From Polynucleobacter rarus (lineage in GTDB: Bacteria > Pseudomonadota > Gammaproteobacteria > Burkholderiales > Burkholderiaceae): a stretch of 64,000 nucleotides of DNA. The notes under the pieces were generated by a model that saw only the letters and a list, made by a program, of their open reading frames with translations, searched no databases and had not been told where the DNA came from. The translations under genes and the position numbers were made by a program. Each line of letters opens with the position of its first letter. The first letter of the stretch is position 1. The DNA lies in NCBI RefSeq assembly GCF_003072505.1, contig NZ_NTGB01000001.1:2793622-2857621 (forward strand), written 5' to 3'. Below are positions 25,293 to 34,013 of the stretch, piece after piece.

Positions 25293-25556
25293 TTAGTTAG
25301 AGAGTAACTTGGCTTCTAAAGCAGCAATCTTCGCTTCTAACTCTTCCAGTTTTGCACGTGTCTTTGCTAGCACTTGAACTTGGATATCAAATTCTTCACG
25401 AGTCACCAAATCCATCTTCTGAAAACCCTGCTGCATTAAGCCTTTAACATTTTTTTCAATATCTTTTGCAGGTGACTGAGCAACGGCGTTTGAAACCTTT
25501 TTTTGGACATCTTCAGCCATTGATTGGAATTTTTTAAAGAAATCTGTATTGCTCAT
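25293..25556 (-). CDS. ubiK: ubiquinone biosynthesis accessory factor UbiK
   Basis: An 87-residue protein of the UbiK/YqiC family (BMFP). The C-terminal coiled coil LVTREEFDIQVQVLAKTRAK with the following LEELEAKIAALEAKL is diagnostic. UbiK assists the late hydroxylation steps of ubiquinone synthesis with UbiJ. The product fits an aerobic organism with an aa3 oxidase. It is divergent from the nitrogen-uptake operon, with about 218 bases between them. Confidence 0.9.
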   Translation of the reverse strand: MSNTDFFKKFQSMAEDVQKKVSNAVAQSPAKDIEKNVKGLMQQGFQKMDLVTREEFDIQVQVLAKTRAKLEELEAKIAALEAKLLSN

Positions 25557-25625
25557 AAGAACTTTCCAAGGAATTGAGAATTTCTAATCATAAACTGATT
25601 ACGCGACTTTTGTGTGAAGCATAAA

Positions 25626-25642
25626 TTCACCATTTTGGTGCT
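25626..25642. promoter_or_regulatory. glnK: candidate NtrC-binding site 1
   Basis: TTCACCA, TTT, TGGTGCT matches the enterobacterial NtrC (NRI) box TGCACCA-N3-TGGTGCA at 12 of 14 defined positions. It lies about 140 bp upstream of the porin-glnK-amtB operon, a usual enhancer distance. I found no convincing sigma-54 promoter (GG-N10-GC) between it and the start codon, so the mode of action is open. Confidence 0.5.
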
Positions 25643-25655
25643 TAATTTATTGTCT

Positions 25656-25672
25656 TGCAATATATTGGTGAA
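25656..25672. promoter_or_regulatory. glnK: candidate NtrC-binding site 2
   Basis: TGCAATA, TAT, TGGTGAA matches the same box at 11 of 14 positions. Its centre is exactly 30 bp from site 1, close to three helical turns, so both could be bound on one face. Tandem NtrC sites at such spacing are typical of enhancers such as that of glnA. Confidence 0.4.
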
Positions 25673-25774
25673 TAGGGTTAGTGGCAGGAGTCATAGTTTT
25701 GTAAGAATAGAGTCAAGAAAAGTAGTAACTCTTTATTTGTAATTTTTTTAACTTAACTGAACTGGAATTATTTT

Positions 25775-26566
25775 ATGAAAAACAAACTTTTAGCTTTAAG
25801 CGCAATCACCGCAGCATGTTTAATGACAATGTCTTCAGCAATGGCTGAAGATGCTCCTGCCGCTGCCGCAGCTGAGCCAGGTCCTATAACAGCAAACGTA
25901 ACCTTAGCAAGCGAGTATCGTTACCGCGGTATTGCTCAAACAAATTCATTGCCAGCAGTTCAAGGTGGTTTTGATTATGCTCACGAAAGTGGTTTTTATG
26001 TTGGTAACTGGAATTCAACTATTAGCTGGATTGGTGATACATATGCGGGCGCATCAGCACCTATCGAGATGGATCTTTATGCTGGATTTAAAAAAGAAGT
26101 TTCTGAGGGTTTAACTTTAGACGGTGGTGTACTTCAATACTACTATCCAACATCTAACTTAAAAATACCTACTACTGCTTCTAATCCTAATACAACAGAA
26201 TTGTATGTAGCTGCTACTTATAGCTTTGCAACATTAAAGTACTCTTACTCTCTTACAGATTTATTCGGACAAATAGGTAGTAAAGGCTCTAGCTATGTGG
26301 ATTTAGCTTTGAATTACGATACAGGTGTTGAAGGTATCATTTTAAATGGTCACGTTGGTTACCAAAATGTAACAGGTACTGCAAACGCAAACTCTTCTTA
26401 CACAGATTGGAAATTGGGCTTAACAAAAGACTTAGGTAATGGTATGAACGTTGCAGTAGCCTATATTGGAACCAATGCAAATGGATCTGTAGCTTTTTAT
26501 CAGTCACCAACTGGTCAAAACCTTGGTCGTGGTACTGGCTTCATTTCTTTCACAAAAGCATTTTAA
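25775..26566 (+). CDS. TorF-family outer-membrane porin
   Basis: A 263-residue beta-barrel protein. A signal peptide of about 24 residues ends SSAMA. An Ala-rich stretch follows, then the family start TANVTLASEYRYRGIAQTNS. The C-terminus ends FISFTKAF with a terminal Phe, the outer-membrane insertion signal. TorF-type putative porins commonly precede glnK-amtB in Burkholderiales, suggesting passage of ammonium or other nitrogen compounds. Thirty bases separate it from glnK. Confidence 0.88.
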   Translation: MKNKLLALSAITAACLMTMSSAMAEDAPAAAAAEPGPITANVTLASEYRYRGIAQTNSLPAVQGGFDYAHESGFYVGNWNSTISWIGDTYAGASAPIEMDLYAGFKKEVSEGLTLDGGVLQYYYPTSNLKIPTTASNPNTTELYVAATYSFATLKYSYSLTDLFGQIGSKGSSYVDLALNYDTGVEGIILNGHVGYQNVTGTANANSSYTDWKLGLTKDLGNGMNVAVAYIGTNANGSVAFYQSPTGQNLGRGTGFISFTKAF

Positions 26567-26571
26567 TTTAA

Positions 26572-26934
<363 letters not shown>

Positions 26935-26946
26935 CAGGAGTTTATT

Positions 26947-28434
26947 ATGACAAATTGGATTAAAAAAATCGTAGCTGTAAGCGCGGTATTAGTAAGTTTG
27001 GGAGCTGCTTCATTATTTCCTACTACTAACGTGTTTGCAGAAGAAAAAGCTGCTGTTGCCGCAGCCCCTGCCGCTGCAGCAGCTGCTGCACCTGCAGCGG
27101 CTGAGCCAGCTGCTCCTGCACCTGTTCCTAATAAAGGTGATACTGCATGGTTATTAGTATGTACTGCACTAGTAATTATGATGACCGTTCCTGCACTTGG
27201 ACTTTTTTACGGTGGTTTAGTACGTAAGAAAAATATGCTATCTGTATTAATGCAGTGTTTAGTTGTATTTTCATTAATCATGGTTCTTTGGGCTATATAT
27301 GGATACAGCTTAGCATTTACAGAAGGAAATGCATTTTTTGGTGGATTTGATCGTCTCTTCTTATCAGGTATGACTCCTGACTCAGTTGCAGCGACTTTCT
27401 CCAAAGGTGTAGTTGTTCCAGAATTAGCATATATGGTGTTCCAAGCTGCGTTTGCTGCCATTACAGTATGTTTGATCATCGGTGCGTTTGTAGAGCGTAT
27501 TAAGTTTTCTGCAGTGTTACTCTTTGCAGTTCTCTGGTTTACATTCAGCTATTTACCTATCGCTCACATGGTATGGTTCTGGTCTGGTCCTGATGCCTAT
27601 ACTGACGCTGCTGCTGCTGAAAAAGCAACTGCTGTGGCTGGTTGGTTGTTCCAAAAAGGCGCTTTAGACTTTGCTGGTGGTACTGTGGTTCACATCAACG
27701 CAGCGGTTGCTGGATTGGTAGGAGCCTTTGTAGTTGGTAAGAGAATTGGTTACGGCAAAGAAGCATTTAAGCCGCACAGCCTTACTTTGACCATGGTTGG
27801 TGCTTCATTATTGTGGGTAGGTTGGTTTGGATTTAATGCTGGATCAGCATTAGAGGCAAACGGTAGTGCAGCCTTAGCTTTTGCAAACACTTTGATGGCA
27901 ACAGCTGCAGCAGTAATGTCTTGGATTCTTGCTGAGTGGGCATTAAAGGGTAAGCCATCTATGTTAGGTGGTGCTTCCGGTGCGGTTGCAGGTCTAGTTG
28001 CGATTACTCCAGCTGCTGGTTATGTTGGTGTTATGGGTGCTCTCATCATTGGATTAATTGCTGGTGTAATCTGCTTGTGGGGTGTAACTGGTCTCAAGAA
28101 GTTGATTGGTGCTGACGATAGTTTAGATGTATTTGGTGTGCACGGTGTTGGTGGTGTTACAGGTGCATTGTTAACTGGCGTATTTTGTTCACCTTCACTC
28201 GGCGGTACTGGTATTTATGACTACGTCGCTAATGCAGTTGCTCCTGATTATTCGATTATTGATCAAGTAATTATTCAGGCTACTGCGGTAGGTACCACGA
28301 TTGTTGTATCAGGGGTTGTTGCATTCCTTAGCTACAAGATTGTTGATATGCTCGTTGGTCTTCGCGTAACTGAAGAAGAAGAACGTGAAGGTTTAGATAT
28401 TAGTTCACACGGCGAAACTGCTTACGAAATGTAA
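26947..28434 (+). CDS. amtB: ammonium transporter
   Basis: A 495-residue ammonium channel with 11 expected membrane helices. The N-terminus is a signal peptide (ending NVFA) plus an Ala/Pro-rich linker of about 30 residues, then GDTAWLLVCTALVIMMTVPA. The conserved pore residues are visible in DFAGGTVVHINAAVAGL (first pore His) and in VFGVHGVGGVTGALLTG (second pore His). The long Ala/Pro linker is common in Burkholderiales homologues. AGGAG lies 5 bases before the ATG region. A strong terminator follows. Confidence 0.97.
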   Translation: MTNWIKKIVAVSAVLVSLGAASLFPTTNVFAEEKAAVAAAPAAAAAAAPAAAEPAAPAPVPNKGDTAWLLVCTALVIMMTVPALGLFYGGLVRKKNMLSVLMQCLVVFSLIMVLWAIYGYSLAFTEGNAFFGGFDRLFLSGMTPDSVAATFSKGVVVPELAYMVFQAAFAAITVCLIIGAFVERIKFSAVLLFAVLWFTFSYLPIAHMVWFWSGPDAYTDAAAAEKATAVAGWLFQKGALDFAGGTVVHINAAVAGLVGAFVVGKRIGYGKEAFKPHSLTLTMVGASLLWVGWFGFNAGSALEANGSAALAFANTLMATAAAVMSWILAEWALKGKPSMLGGASGAVAGLVAITPAAGYVGVMGALIIGLIAGVICLWGVTGLKKLIGADDSLDVFGVHGVGGVTGALLTGVFCSPSLGGTGIYDYVANAVAPDYSIIDQVIIQATAVGTTIVVSGVVAFLSYKIVDMLVGLRVTEEEEREGLDISSHGETAYEM

Positions 28435-28462
28435 TTTTTTAGAAGTTTTAGTAAGTAATTTG

Positions 28463-28496
28463 ATAGGGTACTAACGAAAGTTAGTACCCTATTTTC
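28463..28496 (+). terminator. intrinsic terminator after amtB
   Basis: A perfect 13-bp stem (ATAGGGTACTAAC with its complement) closed by a GAAA tetraloop, then TTTT and a further T-rich stretch. It begins 28 bases after the amtB stop and ends the porin-glnK-amtB transcript. Confidence 0.93.
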
Positions 28497-28500
28497 ATTT

Positions 28501-28558
28501 TAAATATAAAAATTACTTAAAATGGACAATTAAATATCAAAAATTACTTACAATAGGA
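28501..28558 (+). repeat. imperfect tandem direct repeat in the gshA leader
   Basis: TAAATAT-AAAAATTACTT-A-AAT-GGA at 28501-28526 recurs as TAAATATCAAAAATTACTTACAATAGGA at 28531-28558, period 30 bp, with two one-base indels and one substitution. The second copy supplies the AGGA ribosome site of gshA. It may be a local duplication or a double regulator site. Confidence 0.7.
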
Positions 28559-28560
28559 TT

Positions 28561-29853
28561 ATGGTTCCACATTTAATTACTGCATTAAACGGTCCTCTAC
28601 TTGAACTGGAAAGAAAAGTTTTAGAGGCTACTCCCACGATTGAGCGTTGGTTCCGCCTTGAATGGCAGGAGCACACTCCACCCTTTTATTGCTCCGTCGA
28701 CTTAAGAAATTCGGGTTTTAAATTAGCCCCTGTTGATACGAATTTATTTCCGGGTGGGTTTAATAATCTTTCTCCTGAAATGCTTCCTCTTGCAGTTCAA
28801 GCGGCGATGGCTGCAATCGAGAAAATTTGCCCTGAGGCTAGAAACTTACTCTTAATTCCTGAGCGTCATACAAGAAACGTCTTTTATTTGCAAAATGTGG
28901 CAAGACTTGTTTCGATTTTGCGCCAAACAGGCCTGAATGTCAGACTTGGAACGCTGTCTGATGAAATAAAAAAAACAACGATTGTCGATTTACCTGATGG
29001 ACAGCGTTTAACCCTAGAGCCTCTAGCGCGTATTGGTCTCAAAGGAAGAAGGTTGGGGCTCAAAGATTTTGATCCTTGTTCCATCCTGTTGAATAACGAT
29101 TTATCAGCTGGTGTACCAGACATCTTAAAAAATATTCACGAACAGTATGTGTTGCCACCACTTCATGCAGGTTGGGGTACCCGTAGAAAATCTCAACATT
29201 TTGCTTGTTATGATGATGTAGTGAAGAAATTTGCAAAAGCGATCGATATTGATCCATGGGTATTAAATCCTTATTTTGCATCAGTAAAAAATGTCGACTT
29301 TAATGCTAGGGTCGGCGAAGAAGAGTTGCAAGAAACTGCCGCGGCACTTCTTAAGAAAGTCGCAAAAAAATATAAACAAATGGGGATTAAAGAAAAGCCC
29401 TATTTAGTAGTCAAGCCAGATGCCGGAACCTACGGAATGGGGATTATGACGATTCATGATGCGAGTGAGTTAAAAGACCTCAATCGTCGTGAACGCAATA
29501 AAATGAGTGTCATTAAAGAAGGTCTTGAAGTCTCTGACGTGATTATTCAAGAAGGTGTCCACACCTTTGAGAAAGTCAATGAAGCAGTGGCTGAACCTGT
29601 GGTGTACATGATTGATCGATATGTGATTGGTGGTTTTTACCGAGTACATACTGGTAGAGGCCCCAATGAAAGTTTAAACGCGCCTGGTATGCATTTTGTA
29701 CCTTTAGCCTTTGAACAAAATGCGATTCCTGACATTACAGCAAAACCTGGATGCGCAGTCCCCAATCGATTTTATTTATATGGAGTTGTGGCAAGACTAG
29801 CCTTACTCGCTGCCTCGCTTGAATTAGAACGAACTGATCCAGATAGAGAATAA
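28561..29853 (+). CDS. gshA: glutamate-cysteine ligase (betaproteobacterial type)
   Basis: First enzyme of glutathione synthesis, 430 residues. It belongs to the GshA type found in Burkholderiales and Acidithiobacillus rather than the E. coli type. Recognisable parts are SVDLRNSGFKLAPVDTNLFP near residues 46-65, LKGRRLGLKDFDPCSILLNN, and the ATP-binding VVKPDAGTYGMGIMTIHDA. It is directly followed by gshB (3-base gap). This order gshA-gshB-EIIA-ptsH-ptsI is characteristic of the group. Confidence 0.93.
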   Translation: MVPHLITALNGPLLELERKVLEATPTIERWFRLEWQEHTPPFYCSVDLRNSGFKLAPVDTNLFPGGFNNLSPEMLPLAVQAAMAAIEKICPEARNLLLIPERHTRNVFYLQNVARLVSILRQTGLNVRLGTLSDEIKKTTIVDLPDGQRLTLEPLARIGLKGRRLGLKDFDPCSILLNNDLSAGVPDILKNIHEQYVLPPLHAGWGTRRKSQHFACYDDVVKKFAKAIDIDPWVLNPYFASVKNVDFNARVGEEELQETAAALLKKVAKKYKQMGIKEKPYLVVKPDAGTYGMGIMTIHDASELKDLNRRERNKMSVIKEGLEVSDVIIQEGVHTFEKVNEAVAEPVVYMIDRYVIGGFYRVHTGRGPNESLNAPGMHFVPLAFEQNAIPDITAKPGCAVPNRFYLYGVVARLALLAASLELERTDPDRE

Positions 29854-29855
29854 AA

Positions 29856-30803
29856 ATGAGATTTTTATTCATTGCTGACCCATTAGAGTCTTTTAAGCCG
29901 AAGAAGGACTCTACTTTAGCAATGATGGTTGCAGCACAAAAAGCTGGACATGAAATTTATTATGCGTGGTCGGAGTCTCTTGTCTCGAATGATGCAATAG
30001 TTACTGCTCAAGTTGTAAAAATCAGCGTTGATAAATCAGCCACAACTTGGTTTACAAAGCATCATGAGAGTCGAGAAAGTCTTTGTAATTTTGACGCTGT
30101 ACTAATGCGTCAAGATCCCCCCTTTTCTTCAGAGTATCTAGCCAATACTTTACTACTCTCTCAAGCAGCTCGATTAGGTGCTAAGGTGTTTAATGCGCCA
30201 AATGCTTTAAGAGACCACTCTGAAAAAATTGCAATACTGGAATTTCCTGAATTAATCGCACCAACGACCATTACTAGGGATCTTGCTTTGATTCGGGAGT
30301 TTCATCAACTTCATCAAGACATCATTATTAAGCCACTCGACGGCATGGGTGGCATGGGCGTTTTTAGGGTCGGTATGGATGGGGTAAATCTGGGTAGTAT
30401 TGTCGAAACTTTAGGGAACAACGGTACCCGCGCACTCATGGTACAAAAGTATATTCCCGAAATTAAGGATGGTGATAACCGAATATTAATTATTGATGGG
30501 GAGCCAATTCCGTATTTACTGGCAAGAATTCCTCAAGATGGTGATATTCGGGGAAATTTAGCTGCTGGTGGTAAAGGAGTAGCTAGACCATTGAATGATA
30601 ATGAAATATCAATTGCAAAAAAAATCGGTGGCAAATTAGCCAGTCGAGGATTATTTTTAATAGGTATAGACATGATTGGGTCTTACTTAACTGAAATCAA
30701 TGTAACAAGTCCTACCTGTTTTGTCGAAATCTTTGACCAAACTGGTTATGATGTCGCTTCAACTTTTATTGGAGCTTTAGAAAAGCGAATTTTGGAAAGC
30801 TAA
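29856..30803 (+). CDS. gshB: glutathione synthetase
   Basis: ATP-grasp enzyme joining gamma-glutamylcysteine and glycine, 315 residues. The N-terminal FIADPLESFKPKKDSTLAMM is the family start. ATP-grasp elements are IIKPLDGMGGMGVFRV and EIKDGDNRILIIDGEPIPY, followed by the glycine loop region RGNLAAGGKGV. The C-terminal EINVTSPTCFVE contributes metal ligands. It gives the cell glutathione for the glutaredoxin found at 36608. Confidence 0.96.
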   Translation: MRFLFIADPLESFKPKKDSTLAMMVAAQKAGHEIYYAWSESLVSNDAIVTAQVVKISVDKSATTWFTKHHESRESLCNFDAVLMRQDPPFSSEYLANTLLLSQAARLGAKVFNAPNALRDHSEKIAILEFPELIAPTTITRDLALIREFHQLHQDIIIKPLDGMGGMGVFRVGMDGVNLGSIVETLGNNGTRALMVQKYIPEIKDGDNRILIIDGEPIPYLLARIPQDGDIRGNLAAGGKGVARPLNDNEISIAKKIGGKLASRGLFLIGIDMIGSYLTEINVTSPTCFVEIFDQTGYDVASTFIGALEKRILES

Positions 30804-30804
30804 T

Positions 30805-31218
30805 ATGGCTGGTATTTTAATCGTCGCTCACACACCAATTGCTTCGGCAATGTTAGATTTTTTGGACCATATTTATGGCTCCATCCCAGATAAAATCCAA
30901 GCGCTGGATATTCCTGCGCACGAAGATACTAAAATTTCTACGCAAAGATTAAAAGTCGCTGTAGAGACGGTATCTGATAATAAGCAAGTCTTAATCATTA
31001 CTGATATATTAGGCGCAACCCCTGCCAATGTGGCTGGTAAATTTGCGCTAAACGATACTGACAATCAAGTGATGGTAATTACAGGACTAAATCTTTCGAT
31101 GTTACTGAGAGCCGTTAGTCATCGCCATGAGCCCCTTGAACAAATTGTGGAAAAAGCAATTCAAGGCGGCAATCAAGGAGTTGTGAAGATTCGAACCACA
31201 TCGAAGATGACTATTTAA
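30805..31218 (+). CDS. PTS EIIA component, mannose/fructose type
   Basis: A 137-residue EIIA-Man domain protein. The phosphorylated His9 is in GILIVAHTPIASAML, followed by TDILGATPANVAGKFA and the end VVKIRTTSKM. No EIIB, EIIC or EIID gene follows. With HPr and EI downstream this makes a phosphorelay without a sugar permease, so a regulatory role is likely, as proposed for similar PTS modules in other betaproteobacteria. It starts one base after the gshB stop. Confidence 0.93.
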   Translation: MAGILIVAHTPIASAMLDFLDHIYGSIPDKIQALDIPAHEDTKISTQRLKVAVETVSDNKQVLIITDILGATPANVAGKFALNDTDNQVMVITGLNLSMLLRAVSHRHEPLEQIVEKAIQGGNQGVVKIRTTSKMTI

Positions 31219-31234
31219 ATTTATATTTAAAAAT

Positions 31235-31504
31235 ATGCAATCACAAACGATAAAAATCATTAATCAATTAGGCCTTCACGCAAGAGCATCAGCTAAATTG
31301 ACTAAATTAGCTAGTGAATTCCCCTGCGATATTTTTATTGAAAGAAAAGGACGAAAAGTTAACGCCAAAAGTATTATGGGTGTGATGATGTTAGCGGCGG
31401 GAATTGGCAGCGAGGTTCAACTAGAAACAGTTGGAGATCAAGAACAAGAAGCAATGGATGCGCTTGTGGCACTGATTAACGATAAGTTTGGCGAGGGCCA
31501 ATAA
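31235..31504 (+). CDS. ptsH: phosphocarrier protein HPr
   Basis: An 89-residue HPr. The active-site His15 is in LGLHARASAKLTKLASEFPC. The regulatory Ser46 in NAKSIMGVMML is conserved, so regulation by HPr kinase (HprK, not in this window) is plausible. The stop TAA shares one base with the ptsI start (TAATG), which couples translation. Confidence 0.97.
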   Translation: MQSQTIKIINQLGLHARASAKLTKLASEFPCDIFIERKGRKVNAKSIMGVMMLAAGIGSEVQLETVGDQEQEAMDALVALINDKFGEGQ

Positions 31505-33243
31505 TGAGTTTTACATTGCATGGTTTATCCGTCTCCCAGGGAGTAGCAATTGGCCGTGCTTTAACGATTTCTGCAGCTTCTTTAGAAGTAAATCACCAAT
31601 TTATTCAAGAAGACCAATGTGAGCTAGAAGTTGATCGACTGAAAAAGGCATTTTCTAAAGCACTAGAAGAGTTAAAAAAACTAAAAGATAGCTTACCCGA
31701 GAATTCCCCAGAAGAGATGGCGGCATTTTTGGATGTGCATCGATTTATTCTTGAAGATAAAGATTTACAGAAAAAACCAACTGAACTTATATTAAAAAGA
31801 AAATATAACGCAGCTTGGGCATTAACTACTGCTCTAGATGAACTATTGGCAGAATTTGATGAAATTGATGATCCCTACTTAAAAGAACGAGGGGCAGATT
31901 TTCGACAAGTAATTGAACGCGTATTGGTTGCATTACAAGAAGATACAAGACCCACAAACACGGATCATGTAGACCTAGATAGATCTAATTCGGAGGTCAT
32001 TATTGTTGCGCAGGATATTGCGCCACATGACATGATGCATTTTAAGGAATTTAATTTTTGTGGTTTCGTTACTGATTTCGGCGGACGTAATTCACATACC
32101 GCTATTGTTGCTAGAAGTTTGGACATTCCAGCTGCAGTAGGAGTTAAATTAGCAAGTCAAATAATCAAAGAGGATGAATGGATTATTGTCGACGGAGACC
32201 GTGGCATCGTTATCGTGAATCCGTCCGAGATTATATTAGATGAATACCGTCACCGTCAGGCTGAATTAAAACTCGCCAAGGATAAGCTCGAGCAATTAAA
32301 GTACACACAAACAAAAACTTTAGATGGCGTACAAATCAATTTGATGGCAAATATCGAGATGCCTGAAGATGCACCAGAGGCATTGGAGAGGGGAGCTCTC
32401 GGGATTGGTTTATTCCGATCAGAGTTTTTGTTTATGAATCGTGGTGGCAAATTGCCAAATGAAGAAGAACAATATATCGCTTACTCCCAAACTATTGAAG
32501 CGATGCAGGGTCTGCCAGTCAATATTAGGACAATTGATATTGGCGCTGATAAAAATCTAGGGAATGATGAAAATAATGTAACTAGTGATATTTCTCCATT
32601 AGGCCTAAGGGGTATTCGTTGGTCATTATCAGAGCCAGAGATTTTTCTCACACAGTTAAGAGCTATTCTTAGAGCTTCTGCTCATGGCAAAACGCAAATA
32701 ATGATTCCAATGCTAGCCCAAACGCACGAAATCGATTTGACTCTTAATTTGGTTGCGCAAGCAAAAAAGCAATTAGAGGAACGTGGAATTGCCTTTGATC
32801 CTGATATTAAGATCGGGGCAATGATTGAATTACCAGCCGCTGCTTTAACCATGCCAATCTTTTTAAGCCGTTTTGATTTTTTATCGATTGGGACTAATGA
32901 TTTAATTCAATACACCTTGGGCATTGATCGAACAGATAATGCGGTGGCTAATTTGTATGACCCTCTACACCCTGCGATTATTCAATTAATCGCTAAAATT
33001 ATTAGTGAGGCAAACGCATCCAACATCTCTATCTCAGTTTGTGGCGAGATGGCAGGGGATGCAAAATTGACGAAATTACTGTTAGCAATGGGCCTCAAAG
33101 ATTTTTCGATGCATGCTAATCAAATATTAATTGTAAAAAGAGAAATCTTAAAGTCGAATACGCTGAAATTAAAAAAGTTGTTACCGAAAATTTTGCAAAC
33201 TTATCATCCAGAAACAATCAAAGAACTGATAGAAAAGCTTTAA
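31504..33243 (+). CDS. ptsI: phosphoenolpyruvate-protein phosphotransferase (enzyme I)
   Basis: Enzyme I of the PTS, 579 residues. It takes phosphate from PEP to His198 (FGGRNSHTAIVARSLDIP) and passes it to HPr. The C-terminal PEP-binding barrel carries GLFRSEFLFMNR, the signature DFLSIGTNDLIQYTLGIDR and a CGEMAGD segment with the catalytic Cys. The stop shares four bases (TTAA) with the convergent moeB gene. It is the last gene of the gshA operon. Confidence 0.96.
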   Translation: MSFTLHGLSVSQGVAIGRALTISAASLEVNHQFIQEDQCELEVDRLKKAFSKALEELKKLKDSLPENSPEEMAAFLDVHRFILEDKDLQKKPTELILKRKYNAAWALTTALDELLAEFDEIDDPYLKERGADFRQVIERVLVALQEDTRPTNTDHVDLDRSNSEVIIVAQDIAPHDMMHFKEFNFCGFVTDFGGRNSHTAIVARSLDIPAAVGVKLASQIIKEDEWIIVDGDRGIVIVNPSEIILDEYRHRQAELKLAKDKLEQLKYTQTKTLDGVQINLMANIEMPEDAPEALERGALGIGLFRSEFLFMNRGGKLPNEEEQYIAYSQTIEAMQGLPVNIRTIDIGADKNLGNDENNVTSDISPLGLRGIRWSLSEPEIFLTQLRAILRASAHGKTQIMIPMLAQTHEIDLTLNLVAQAKKQLEERGIAFDPDIKIGAMIELPAAALTMPIFLSRFDFLSIGTNDLIQYTLGIDRTDNAVANLYDPLHPAIIQLIAKIISEANASNISISVCGEMAGDAKLTKLLLAMGLKDFSMHANQILIVKREILKSNTLKLKKLLPKILQTYHPETIKELIEKL

Positions 33244-34001
33244 CTCTTTTTGGCATTACAAACTTTACAAGAAGCATTACGTGGAATTTTGATTTGAGAA
33301 AACTCAGACCGCTTCGCATCCCACAGGCCTAATTTACCAACCATAGTATTGCCAAAACCGATTAATAATTGCAAAGCATTAGCAGCCTGAATTGATCCGA
33401 TGATCCCTACTAAAGGAGAAAAAACGCCCATTTGGGAACAACGTACTTCTTCAAAAACCTCATCAGGAGAAAAAAGGCAAGCGTAACATGGCGAATGCTC
33501 TAAACGGCTATCAAACACACTAAATTGACCATCAAATTGGAGAGCAGCGCCGAACACGAGGGGTTTTTTTGCAGCAACGCAAACTTGATTGACTAACTGC
33601 CTAGTTTGGAAATTATCAGAGCAGTCTATCACTACATCTACCTGATCAATCATCTGACTAAGAAATGTTTCATCAGCCCGAAAAGCGTAAGTATAGACTT
33701 GAGTGGATGGGTTTAATTGACTTAAAAAAGATTTTGTAGCATCGACTTTAGGACTTCCGATGTTTTGAGAGGAGTAAATAACTTGTCGTTGTAAGTTTGT
33801 CAAGTCAACAGTATCGTCATCTACAATGGAGAGGGTACCAACTCCTGATGCCGCCAAATATGGGACACAGGCTGCGCCAAGGCCACCGGCACCAATTATC
33901 AGTACATGGGAGTTCTTAAGTGCTTCAACTCCCTCTATACCTATATCCTCTAGCAGAATATGCCTTGAATACCTCAGTAACTCTTGGTCATCCATCATCA
34001 A
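33240..34001 (-). CDS. moeB: MoeB/ThiF-type sulfur-carrier adenylyltransferase
   Basis: An E1-like enzyme of 253 residues that adenylates the C-terminal glycine of a sulfur carrier such as MoaD or ThiS. The nucleotide loop is VLIIGAGGLGAACVPYLAAS near 30-48, with the conserved DDDTVDLTNLQRQVIY. Structural zinc Cys pairs are CYAC and, at the end, CKVC. No rhodanese domain is fused. Which carrier it serves cannot be told from the sequence. It is third in the minus-strand order gpmA-ctpA-moeB. Confidence 0.9.
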   Translation of the reverse strand: MMMDDQELLRYSRHILLEDIGIEGVEALKNSHVLIIGAGGLGAACVPYLAASGVGTLSIVDDDTVDLTNLQRQVIYSSQNIGSPKVDATKSFLSQLNPSTQVYTYAFRADETFLSQMIDQVDVVIDCSDNFQTRQLVNQVCVAAKKPLVFGAALQFDGQFSVFDSRLEHSPCYACLFSPDEVFEEVRCSQMGVFSPLVGIIGSIQAANALQLLIGFGNTMVGKLGLWDAKRSEFSQIKIPRNASCKVCNAKKS

Positions 34002-34013
34002 GCTTTACAAAGA

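Noticed and set aside
25673-25774. A sigma-54 promoter for the porin-glnK-amtB operon
   Set aside because: No GG-N10-GC pair with TGGCAC/TTGC-like surroundings was found. The best TGGCAG near 25681 has no GC at the right distance.
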